Of a DNA stretch of 63,885 nt, positions 50,930 to 59,621 are shown in pieces. Positions within the stretch are counted from its first letter, which is position 1, and every line of letters starts with the position of its first letter. The notes beneath the pieces were generated by a model that saw nothing but the letters and a program-made list of their open reading frames with translations, made no database searches and was not told the origin of the DNA. The translations under genes were made by a program, and so were the position numbers. This DNA is from an uncultured Verrucomicrobiaceae bacterium (GTDB lineage Bacteria > Verrucomicrobiota > Verrucomicrobiia > Verrucomicrobiales > Verrucomicrobiaceae), in NCBI GenBank assembly GCA_937872615.1, contig CALMTT010000593.1:1-63885 (forward strand), given 5' to 3'.

Positions 50930-53770
50930 TTACAAGACGGGTAAAAGCAGATAGGCGCCGAGGATGTCCACCGGCAGGACGGGTTCGATGCGGACTTTGG
51001 CCTTGGCGCGTAATGCCTCGCGCACCCGCTCATGCGCTTCCAGTTGGAGGCTGGCACGCTGGGTGGCCATTTTCTGCAGCGCAGTTTGCAGTTCCGTCAA
51101 GCCGCCCAGCAGCAACGGGAGTTGTTGGTCCACGAGCGACGGACTGAGGTTCGTGTCCGGGCGGGCGCTGAGGAGGGCTTCGGCCTGGTCGCCTTCGATC
51201 CATTGTGGCGATTGGACGGTGCCGTGGAACGCGAGGGGAACGATTTCCTCGCAGAGCAGTGTGAGATCTTCCGAGACGCGCGGCTTCAGGTGGTAGCGGA
51301 AGCGCGCGACGACCAGCGTGGTGCGGGCGGTCACCCGGCGCGTGCGGACCAATCCGCAGCGAGCGGCCACGGGCGCGGCGTCGCGAGCCGCGGGATCGAG
51401 CGCCTGGTCGAGCACCCAGCCGGCAAGTCCCTCGACCACGGGACTGGTGCGGCCGAGATAGATTTCCCCATCCTGCAACGGCAGGTCGAAGCGTCCACTG
51501 AATTGGGCTTCCTGCTGAAGTGCCTGGCGGAGAGCGCGGGGGGTTTGTTTCTCCTGGACGCACACTTCGACGGCCCCTTTGCGGGCGACATTGATGGGCA
51601 CGCCAGCAATGGCCATCGCCTGGCGGAAGAAGACTTCCACATCCGCGGGACTGCCGAGTGCCCGACGGACAGCGTTCATCTCGGCGGCGACGAGTTCGGG
51701 TTTTAGCGCATGCTGCGCGTATCGAGACCGGCTGGCCTTCTCCTTGTCGCGAGCGTTTTCCCATTGCTGATGCAGCGCTTCCTTCTGTGACTTCGCCGCA
51801 CCCCCAAAATCGAAGCCGAGCTGTTCAACAGGACCACGCGTCAGCTCACGGAACAAGGCGCCCTCGAACAAGGCTTCGGCCACTTCCTCGCTGGAGCCAG
51901 GCACCGCGACCGAAACCCCGAGGTCGCTCTTGATGCTCTTGTGCTTGCGCAGGAGGACATCGAGGATGACGCCATCAATCGGGTTGTCGCGGCCGTAGAA
52001 GGTGAGGACGCGCACCTCGGTGGTCTTCTGGCCGAAACGGTCCACCCGGCCTTCCCGTTGCTCGTGACGGGTCGGGTTCCAACACAGGTCGTAGTGAACC
52101 ACCGCATCAAAATCGCTTTGCAGGTTGATGCCTTCGGAGAGGCAATCAGTGCAAACCAGAACATGCTGGGGTGAGGCCGCCAGGGTGGCGATGCGGCTTT
52201 CGCGCTCATGGGGCGGCAGCGTGCCCGTGACAGAGTCCACGGCGATGTTCTTGCCGAGCACCTCACGCAGGTGCCGGGCGACGTAATTCGCGGTGTCAAT
52301 GAAACGGCAGAAGACAATCGGCCAGCACCCTTCGGCGAGCAGGGCTTTGATGTGCTTGGTGGCTTCGATGAGTTTCTGATCGGACTTGCCGGCCAGTTCC
52401 TCGGCCCGGCGGGCGAATGCCAGCAACTTGCGGCGGGTTCCCTCGGCGGAATTCTCGCTGGCATCCGAGCCGGGGCTGAAATCGAAGGCCGCCATGTCGT
52501 CCGTGTCGTCCTGATCCAGCACGGTGCGACGGCCGATCTCGTTGGCTTCCTCCTCAGATTGCGCCTCATCCACGGCGGCACGGCTGCGTAGCGTGGCGAC
52601 CGCGGCATCCGGACTGGAGGAGAAGCAGCGCAGCAAAGCGAGCGCAGACCAATAGCGGACCCGGCGGGCACGTCGCTGCTGGTCGCCAGTGGTGACGAAC
52701 TCACGCGCGAACTCGATCACGTCGTTGAAGAGCTTTCGGTATTCAGTGCTGAAGGCGTAGGTCTCCTCTTTATCCAGGCGTTTCGGGAACGAGGTGTCCG
52801 TGTCGAGGAAGTGGCGAATGTCAGCGCGACGGCGTTGAACGAGATGAAGCGCCAGCTTCTTGCGAAGCGATTCGCGAGTGTCGATTTCGATCTCAGTGGG
52901 GAGATTTTCGAACTCATCGTCCAGCAACCCCAGCAGCGCGCGGAAGGCGAGTTCGTTGCCGCTGTGCGGCGTGGCAGTGACGAGAACGACGTGGCGGTCG
53001 GGCGCTTGTGTGATCTGGCGAATGAGTTCGTAACGGAGTTGGCGGCCAGCGCCTTTGCCGCCGGCAGGCGAGCAACCGTGTGCTTCGTCAACAATGACGA
53101 ACTCGGGGCACTTGTGGGCGAAATCGTCACGCCGCCCCTTGCCCTTGATGAAGTCGGTGGAGACGATGACGAAGGGATGGCGATCGAACACGGAAACGCC
53201 GAGCGGCAAATCGCGTTCGAGCCGCTGGATCGTGCTGCTGAGAATCAGTTCGGCCTCGATGTGAAACTTGGAAGCCAGTTCCTTTTGCCATTGCTCCGCC
53301 AGATGTGGCGGGCACAGGACCGCGAGGCGTTTGATTTCACCACGATCGAGAAGTTCGCGCGCGATGAGACACGCCTCTACCGTCTTGCCAATGCCCACGT
53401 CGTCCGCCACTAGCAACCGGACGGGGTCGAGACGGAGAGCCATCAACAAAGGGACGAGCTGGTAGGGCCGGGGCTCGACGGCGATGCGACCAAAGCTGCG
53501 AAACGGTCCGGCTGCGGCACGGGTGGAGATGCGAGCGGCATCACGGAGAAGGGCTCCGGCCTGGAAGTCGCCGAGGTCCTGGCGGGTGGGTAGAGAGAAC
53601 CGGGCGCTGGTGACCGTCTCGACCGAAGGTAGCAAGCCGGTGACTTCCTCATCCAGCCCGCCGACCGGTCGCACCATCAATACTTCATCGGAAGAGTCAG
53701 GAAGAACAATCCATTCGCGCCCCCGCGCATGAACGAGGGTGCCGGGATTGATGAGGGCGGCGGTGCTCAT
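50930..53770 (-). CDS. SNF2-family helicase (DrmD-like)
   Basis: 946 residues. SNF2/SF2 motifs are in order: Walker A VADDVGIGKTVEA, LAVLCPPHLAEQWQKEL (Ia), DEAH in FVIVDEAHGCSPAGGKG, LVTATPHSGNE (III), VLVCTDCLSEGINLQ (V) and NPTRHEQREGRVDRFGQ (VI). An N-terminal beta region and a long C-terminal helical region flank the motor. The start overlaps the stop of the DUF1998 helicase by 4 bp, and the methyltransferase starts 3 bp after its stop. In class 1 DISARM the SNF2 protein DrmD works with the methylase and the DUF1998 proteins. ATP-driven DNA translocation is expected. Confidence 0.92.
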   Translation of the reverse strand: MSTAALINPGTLVHARGREWIVLPDSSDEVLMVRPVGGLDEEVTGLLPSVETVTSARFSLPTRQDLGDFQAGALLRDAARISTRAAAGPFRSFGRIAVEPRPYQLVPLLMALRLDPVRLLVADDVGIGKTVEACLIARELLDRGEIKRLAVLCPPHLAEQWQKELASKFHIEAELILSSTIQRLERDLPLGVSVFDRHPFVIVSTDFIKGKGRRDDFAHKCPEFVIVDEAHGCSPAGGKGAGRQLRYELIRQITQAPDRHVVLVTATPHSGNELAFRALLGLLDDEFENLPTEIEIDTRESLRKKLALHLVQRRRADIRHFLDTDTSFPKRLDKEETYAFSTEYRKLFNDVIEFAREFVTTGDQQRRARRVRYWSALALLRCFSSSPDAAVATLRSRAAVDEAQSEEEANEIGRRTVLDQDDTDDMAAFDFSPGSDASENSAEGTRRKLLAFARRAEELAGKSDQKLIEATKHIKALLAEGCWPIVFCRFIDTANYVARHLREVLGKNIAVDSVTGTLPPHERESRIATLAASPQHVLVCTDCLSEGINLQSDFDAVVHYDLCWNPTRHEQREGRVDRFGQKTTEVRVLTFYGRDNPIDGVILDVLLRKHKSIKSDLGVSVAVPGSSEEVAEALFEGALFRELTRGPVEQLGFDFGGAAKSQKEALHQQWENARDKEKASRSRYAQHALKPELVAAEMNAVRRALGSPADVEVFFRQAMAIAGVPINVARKGAVEVCVQEKQTPRALRQALQQEAQFSGRFDLPLQDGEIYLGRTSPVVEGLAGWVLDQALDPAARDAAPVAARCGLVRTRRVTARTTLVVARFRYHLKPRVSEDLTLLCEEIVPLAFHGTVQSPQWIEGDQAEALLSARPDTNLSPSLVDQQLPLLLGGLTELQTALQKMATQRASLQLEAHERVREALRAKAKVRIEPVLPVDILGAYLLLPVL

Positions 53771-56700
53771 GCGGGAATCGGCCCGAAGATGTCCGGGTGC
53801 TGCCGGATGATCTGTTTCCAGTCCGCTTTGTGGTGGAAGCGGATGACGATATAGCCCATCTCCAGGAGCCTTCGTGTGATGGCCTCATCTTCGCGAATCT
53901 GCTCCGGCTCGTCGTGTGGCGGACCATCCACGTAGATCGCGGCGCTGTGCTCGCTGTAGTAGAAGTCCGGCTTTGTGGAGCAGGATTCGATCAGGAACTG
54001 CGCATCACTGGGCGGTCGCAAGACCAGCGAATCAATCAGGTCCAGCCAGCGCTTCTCCAGTTGGCTGTCGCAGCGTTTACGCAGGGCGGCCATGCGCTCC
54101 GCGCGCGATCCAGTGCCGCCCGCAGGCCGGCAGACCGACCGCGAGAGTTCTGAGAGCAGGTCACGGATGGCGTATCTATTGAGTTCTTTGTGGTCCGGTT
54201 GATTGAAGTAATCGAGCAGGCACGCATAGCAGGCTTTGCCACAGGTTTTTGCCCCATTGTCTTCAAGCGAGGTCGGGTCGAAATGGCAAATCTCTAGCGC
54301 GTGGCGGGCAAGCAGGGGAATTATCGCCGGGTCTTCAACGATTTGCCGGAGCACGCCCGCACCGCCCTCAGATGCCTCGTAAAAGAGGATTTCCTGGCGG
54401 TCCTTGGGAGAGGGCATCGGTTCGCAGGTAAGTTCCCTCGGTTCAAGTTGAAAGTGCTTCAGAATGGCCTGTTTGAAGGCCGATTGGAGGCTGGCCATCT
54501 CCGGGCCTGAGCGCGGTGGCTCAAAGCGCATGACGAGGGCGTTCTTGGTGTCCTTGACGTAAGGCACCACCCGCTGCAGGCGCCCCTGTGCGGTGGCATC
54601 GTCCTGGTCGTCGTCGTCGGCCTGGTTGCGGGACCAGTAGCCGCGCTCCAGGTCGAGATTGAAGCCCGGTGGCTGATTACCCCGCTGGTTGGCCCAGCCG
54701 AGATTGATGCGGTAGAGGTCGGTGGAGTCGCCGTAGCTGAGGCGCATGGCGAGGGTGTCGCCGCAATACACTTCAGCATCCTTGCGGTCGAGCTTGCCGC
54801 CGATTTCGGGAAAGCGATAGGACATGACAAGCCGGTATCCAAACCGCTGGCGTTCTTCCTCGTCACAGGTGATGCGCTGGGCCAGCTTGAGGCTGACGTT
54901 CTGCAGGTGGACGAGATTATCAATGCGGGCGGGCGTATCCAAAGCGGCGCCACAGCGATCGCACACGTCGGTCAGATTGGTTCCCTGTTCCAAGTGGGCA
55001 TATCCGCATTCGGAACAGCGCTTCATGGTGGCCGTCACCAAGTCATGCGTTGCCTCGATGTCGTCGGACCCGAAGTCGAGATTGACCTTGTAAACGCGGT
55101 AGCGGGCACCTTCGTGATAGATGAGTGCGCGGGGGCCGAATTCCGAAATCGCCAGGAAACGCGGACGAGAGACGAACTCATCGCGCCCTTTCCGTCTGCG
55201 GCGTCCAGGGACATAGGCCGACAACGGCAGGCGTGGGAAGTTGTAACCGGGCAGGAACCCTTCGGCGGCAAAATAGCGATAAGAGTAGAAGTCGCCTTCG
55301 TAGATGCCTTCCGCCTCAGTGAGCAATCGAATCTGGCTCTCGGCCTGGGCGCGGAGCCGGCGGGACTGATTGCGCTCGGCCTCCGGTCGCGAATGGTCGC
55401 CGATGATCTTGTGATGCAGTTCCCGCTGCCGCACGGCGGCGCGGTAAAGTCCACGCCAGCGCTCGCAGGACGCGTCGAAGGCACGTTCAATCTGGTCGAG
55501 CATTTCCCGCGTCCAGTTTTCGTGGAACCAACTTGAAGTGGAGAGGTCCGCGCGAATGCTTGCGACCAGCAGGTTGGCCTTGGCCAACGCCGCCGCCCGA
55601 TGACTCGGATTCCTGAGTTCCTTCGCGAGCGATTCCTTGACCGGCAGCGGCAACTTGCCGTCGGCTGCTGCGAGGTCGAGGACGGTGGTCAAGGTCGTGC
55701 CCAAGTTCGGCGTGACCACTTCCATCCAAATCGCGTGAATGTGGGAACGAACCAGGTCGCGGTTGCGGATGTCGATGCGAGGCGGTGCCACGAATCCGGC
55801 GACCATCTGATGTGGCTCTCGGAAGTAATACTGGTCATGCGGACTGCGACCGGCGCAATAGGTGTAAACAAGGGCCGGTTGGCCACCGCGTCCGGCCCGG
55901 CCACTGCGTTGAGCGTAATTGGCCGGCGTGGGTGGGACGTTGCGAAGATTGACGAGATTCAACTGGGCGATGTCCACGCCCAATTCCATGGTCGGCGAGC
56001 AGAACAACAGCGGCAGATCGCCAGTGCGGAAACGATCCTCGCGTTCTTCGCGGTCCTCCGACGTGACCTGGGCCGTGTGTTCACGGGCTTCGAGGACACA
56101 TTTCAAATCCACGAAACTTCGGTAGCACTCGACGAAGTAGTTATTTACATCAGGGGGGATCTCCCCTGCGTCCAGCAACCGAGTGCGGTCAACGGGGCGA
56201 ATTCTACCATCCGCAGGCAGCCAGCGGAGGGCATCGGCGTTAATCTGATAGCCAGGAACCTCGCCGCTGCGCACTTGCTCGACGATGCCATAGCGTTTGA
56301 GAGCAAGGAACAGGAAGCGAATGACCTGGTCCACTTCCTGGCGACCGAAGTTCTGCGCCGGAGGGACATGAGGAGCCAGCGAGCGTTTCAGGTAACGCCC
56401 GTAGCCACCATACGAAGAAACGAAGAAACCGGTCTTGTCCTCGCGCTGCTTGGGTCGGGGATAGGCGACCACGGATTTCACCAGTTCGCGCGCGTCCTCC
56501 AAATACCAGACGGTGTCCTCCAAAAGGCGCGGCTTGGTCTGCTCAACGAGATCGAGCTGCTTCTGTGGGTCGAGCACGTCCACTTTGACGGCCAACGAGC
56601 GGCGCAGGACGTCGAGAAGCGTGCGCAACAGTTCCTCGCGCAACTCCGGCTTGCAGGCCCGCAAAGGCGGGGGAACCTCGACGAACTGCTTCTGGTCACG

Positions 56701-59022
56701 GTCCACTTGAACCTCAAAGCCCGCGTTCCACAGTTCCACTTCCTCCAACAAGCCATCCGGCCCCTTCAACCCTTCGTAGTCAAACATCAGCAAACCGCAG
56801 TCCTCAAGATTCGGTGCGGTCACCCGCCAGCCGCGTTGGAGATCACGGTAAAGGTAATAGTCAATGACACGGCGCAGCGCGTCGTTGGTGGCGTTTTTGG
56901 CCGGGCCTCGGACTTCCGGGTCAGCCGCGTATTCATCCAGTCGAAGCTGCATGGCCTCGAATACCGCGCGGGATAGTTCTCCATGACTGAGCCCCGTATT
57001 GCTTTTCACCTGCGTTGCCTTGTGGAGGGCCGACCGGAGCAAGGCGACTTGGGCGAAATCATTGAAATGGCCGGCTTGCAGGGAGGCATCCTGCCGATTG
57101 TCCGTAAAACTGAGCAGCTTGCGCGCTTCTGCCTTGAGGTCACGGTCCGCCTGCAATTCGATCAGCGACCGGACCGCCAGAATCGTGGTGGCGGTGCTGC
57201 GATTGTCCACACCCAATGTGCCGAGTTTCGGGCGCTCGGATCGCTGGTTCTTGGTGTAGGCCACACCACAAGATGGATGGAGGCAGAAGAGGAAGTTACC
57301 ACGAATGAGCGCCGCCGGAATGCCTTGGCCCTCGGATACCAGCCGGCCGCCGGCATCGACGAAGACCGGATCAGGTAGATCGGCGCGTGCGCCGGGCGAT
57401 ATGCGTTCCACGCCCTCGGGGCTGGTTTCCTTCAAAAAAGACGGGAGACGGGTCAAAAGCTCCGGTCCCTCCGTTCGTGGCCAAGGTGCGGTCTCCGATA
57501 CATAGAGGTAGGCATCGCCACTGCCATCGTCGTTCTCTTCCCGGCGGTCTTCGCGGGGCAGGAGCACTTTGCCGTGCTCAGTTGCAACCTCTTTCACCCG
57601 ATAGTAAGCGGCGCCGCACTGGCGGCAGAACACCAACGGGAACAGCGGTTTTTCTGGTTCGCCGGGCTTGGAGCCTTTCTTGGACATCTCCAGGTGGCGT
57701 TGTGCTGGAGGCTCAATGGTTGCCCACACAGTGTCGCCGCGCGTGAAGAACTGATGCAGTCGAAAAGCGAAAATGGGAAAGCGACTGGACGCACTCCGGC
57801 GCAGCTCGGTTCCCTTTAACAGAAATTGGCGAAGGACCTCAGCGCAACGCGTGGGGTCGGTCGCGGTAAGGCTTGCGAGTTCCTCTGCGACACTGCCCGA
57901 ACCTTGCAGCCGGCGGGGAGATTGCCGCAGGAGGCGGCCCGTGCCCTCCTCGGCGCGCACGCCGAAAGTGGTTTCGATCCAGCAAGCCAGAGGATGAACT
58001 CGGAAGGCGTCGTAGTTGTCGGGTGGAGGTGCGGTCGCGCTAATGGCCTCGCGCAGTGCCTGGACGACGGCCGAATCGGTGAAATCGGTTTCTGGGGTGG
58101 CGCGTTCGAGAGTTTCCCCGATGACCTGCGAGGTGTCGAACGGGACTCCAAAGAGCATATTGGCGACTTTTGCCACTTCCCGCTTCTGGTCTTCAGTCGA
58201 GCCGCCACTGGCCATGGTCGCTGAAGTGCCGATACAGATCATTTCGTGACCCCCGAAAGCCTGACGACAGCGTCTGATAAGCAGCGCAACGTCCGCGCCT
58301 TGCCGCCCTCGATAGGTGTGCAACTCGTCGAAAACCAGAAACCGCAACCCCTGCGCAGCCCGGACCAGCTCTCGGTCCTCGCTCCGCGTGAGGAGCAGCT
58401 CCAGCATCATGTAGTTGGTCAGAAGGATGTCGGGCGGGTTGCCGCGAATCGCTTCCCGCTCCAGGCCCTTTTCCTGGCCGGTGTAGCGTGCGAAACGAAC
58501 GAGTGATTTGCCTTCGGGGTAGCCCTGCTTGAGGAACTTGGAGAGTTCCTCATCCTGGCTGTTCGCCAGCGCATTCATTGGGTAAACGACAATGGCTTGA
58601 ATTCCCTGCCCTGATCCGCGACGGAGCACATGGTCCACGATGGGAACGATGTAGGCCAGGCTCTTGCCAGAGCCGGTCCCACTGGTCAGGACATAAGACT
58701 GCGGCTGTTTCGCTTTTCGGATTCCGGCAGTCTGGTGGGTGTGCAGCAGCAGTTGCTTTCCGGTCAGGTCACTCGGCGATTTGTCGATGCGGAAGACCCT
58801 TGCGCATTCAGGGTGCAGGGTGCCATCCGCGACCAGGTCGTCGATTGTGCCGCCGGGTTGAAACGTGGGATTGAGCTGTAGAAGAGGTTCCGGCCAAAAA
58901 GCACCCGCGTCCAACTCGGCGTCAACCCTCGCGAGGATGGTCGGATCAGCGATCTTGATGAAGCTCTTGGTGTAGCGCGCGTAGTCGCTCACGAGTCGAT
59001 GCCGGAGATCGAAGACGTTCAT
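53767..59022 (-). CDS. DEAD/DEAH helicase with DUF1998 and C-terminal DUF559/Vsr-like nuclease domain (DrmA/DrmB-like fusion)
   Basis: 1751 residues from the ATG at 59022 (MNVFDLRHRL); the open frame reaches 59142 but that part overlaps the HTH gene. Motifs: VLTSGTGSGKS (115-121), TNYMMLELLL, DELH in LVFDELHTYRGRQGAD, GTSATMASGG, LFCSPTMELGVDIAQL, and YAQRSGRAGRGGQPALVYTY. Near residue 1590 the DUF1998 cysteines appear (EICHFDP, CGKACYACLLDYF), as in MrfA-type helicases. The last 90 residues read LEKRWLDLIDSL, KPDFYY, AAIYVDGPPHD, a typical E...D...xVDG nuclease layout. DISARM normally has DrmA, DrmB and a PLD nuclease DrmC as separate proteins; here one chain may cover these roles (inference). 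Confidence 0.9.
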   Translation of the reverse strand: MNVFDLRHRLVSDYARYTKSFIKIADPTILARVDAELDAGAFWPEPLLQLNPTFQPGGTIDDLVADGTLHPECARVFRIDKSPSDLTGKQLLLHTHQTAGIRKAKQPQSYVLTSGTGSGKSLAYIVPIVDHVLRRGSGQGIQAIVVYPMNALANSQDEELSKFLKQGYPEGKSLVRFARYTGQEKGLEREAIRGNPPDILLTNYMMLELLLTRSEDRELVRAAQGLRFLVFDELHTYRGRQGADVALLIRRCRQAFGGHEMICIGTSATMASGGSTEDQKREVAKVANMLFGVPFDTSQVIGETLERATPETDFTDSAVVQALREAISATAPPPDNYDAFRVHPLACWIETTFGVRAEEGTGRLLRQSPRRLQGSGSVAEELASLTATDPTRCAEVLRQFLLKGTELRRSASSRFPIFAFRLHQFFTRGDTVWATIEPPAQRHLEMSKKGSKPGEPEKPLFPLVFCRQCGAAYYRVKEVATEHGKVLLPREDRREENDDGSGDAYLYVSETAPWPRTEGPELLTRLPSFLKETSPEGVERISPGARADLPDPVFVDAGGRLVSEGQGIPAALIRGNFLFCLHPSCGVAYTKNQRSERPKLGTLGVDNRSTATTILAVRSLIELQADRDLKAEARKLLSFTDNRQDASLQAGHFNDFAQVALLRSALHKATQVKSNTGLSHGELSRAVFEAMQLRLDEYAADPEVRGPAKNATNDALRRVIDYYLYRDLQRGWRVTAPNLEDCGLLMFDYEGLKGPDGLLEEVELWNAGFEVQVDRDQKQFVEVPPPLRACKPELREELLRTLLDVLRRSLAVKVDVLDPQKQLDLVEQTKPRLLEDTVWYLEDARELVKSVVAYPRPKQREDKTGFFVSSYGGYGRYLKRSLAPHVPPAQNFGRQEVDQVIRFLFLALKRYGIVEQVRSGEVPGYQINADALRWLPADGRIRPVDRTRLLDAGEIPPDVNNYFVECYRSFVDLKCVLEAREHTAQVTSEDREEREDRFRTGDLPLLFCSPTMELGVDIAQLNLVNLRNVPPTPANYAQRSGRAGRGGQPALVYTYCAGRSPHDQYYFREPHQMVAGFVAPPRIDIRNRDLVRSHIHAIWMEVVTPNLGTTLTTVLDLAAADGKLPLPVKESLAKELRNPSHRAAALAKANLLVASIRADLSTSSWFHENWTREMLDQIERAFDASCERWRGLYRAAVRQRELHHKIIGDHSRPEAERNQSRRLRAQAESQIRLLTEAEGIYEGDFYSYRYFAAEGFLPGYNFPRLPLSAYVPGRRRRKGRDEFVSRPRFLAISEFGPRALIYHEGARYRVYKVNLDFGSDDIEATHDLVTATMKRCSECGYAHLEQGTNLTDVCDRCGAALDTPARIDNLVHLQNVSLKLAQRITCDEEERQRFGYRLVMSYRFPEIGGKLDRKDAEVYCGDTLAMRLSYGDSTDLYRINLGWANQRGNQPPGFNLDLERGYWSRNQADDDDQDDATAQGRLQRVVPYVKDTKNALVMRFEPPRSGPEMASLQSAFKQAILKHFQLEPRELTCEPMPSPKDRQEILFYEASEGGAGVLRQIVEDPAIIPLLARHALEICHFDPTSLEDNGAKTCGKACYACLLDYFNQPDHKELNRYAIRDLLSELSRSVCRPAGGTGSRAERMAALRKRCDSQLEKRWLDLIDSLVLRPPSDAQFLIESCSTKPDFYYSEHSAAIYVDGPPHDEPEQIREDEAITRRLLEMGYIVIRFHHKADWKQIIRQHPDIFGPIPA

Positions 59023-59029
59023 AGAGGGT

Positions 59030-59299
59030 TTAGTGCGGCGAATCTTCCGGCTTTGTTGACGGGTGAGCTTTGCGGCGACGGCGCCTTTGCCCGGCAGCGC
59101 CAACAGCGCTTTCCGTAGGAACGTCCTCCGCGGCGTGGCCACCTTTCACCCATTGGTCCACCTCAGAAGCGAGGAACTTCCAAAGTCGTCCGAGCTTGTG
59201 GGCAGGCATCTTCTTGCGGGTAATCCACTTGTAGATGGTGTCCGGGTTCACGCCCAGATGTGCCGCAATTTCTCCAACCGATAGCCAGCGTTCTTGCAT
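59030..59299 (-). CDS. Small excisionase/MerR-type helix-turn-helix protein
   Basis: 89 residues from the ATG at 59299, with GGAAGA a little upstream; the frame stays open upstream, with an ATG at 59416, so a longer protein is possible. WLSVGEIAAHLGVNPDTIYK, then WITRKKMPAHKLGRLWKFLA and SEVDQWV is the HTH_17/excisionase fold. The C-terminus is basic (QRRRRRKAH). It ends 7 bp before the DUF1998 helicase and heads the whole minus-strand array. Such small HTH proteins often precede restriction or defence operons, so it is a candidate operon regulator; a role in element excision is the alternative. Confidence 0.85.
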   Translation of the reverse strand: MQERWLSVGEIAAHLGVNPDTIYKWITRKKMPAHKLGRLWKFLASEVDQWVKGGHAAEDVPTESAVGAAGQRRRRRKAHPSTKPEDSPH

Positions 59300-59621
59300 A
59301 AGCAACAGGTCTTCCCGATTCGCAACGATGCCGTCATCGAGCGAAATAGAGCGGGTTGATTGTACAGGCGCTGTCCAATTGAGCCAGCAAAAAGCGACAA
59401 GGAACAAAGAGACCATTAAGCTCTGTGGAAATTGAGCCAAGCCGCGAAGTTGAGAGACGGCAAAGGCGGAAAGGAGGATTCCAGTTGTGAGGTTCCGCCA
59501 GCCGCGTCGCAACTTGTGCCCAATCTGGTCACAATCGGGCGGGTCAGCGTCTGGGAAATCAGTGGAATTGCCTGTGGGCAGCGCCTCTCTGACCTGCGTT
59601 CGAATCTGACAATCCTTCGCG
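59300..59621 (-). other. Gap between coupling protein and HTH gene
   Basis: 322 bp without a secure gene. The HTH frame remains open through it and contains a hydrophobic stretch (GILLSAFAVSQLRG; MVSLFLVAFCWLNW), so an N-terminal membrane extension of the HTH protein cannot be excluded. This is where a promoter of the defence array would be expected. No clear repeat or terminator was seen. Confidence 0.4.

Noticed and set aside
45962..59022. Long open frames on the opposite strand or in other frames of the methylase and helicase genes (for example 48130-49551, 48488-49717, 49850-50944, 55600-56976)
   Set aside because: They are products of high GC and lack domains; the frames called here contain clear enzyme motifs throughout.
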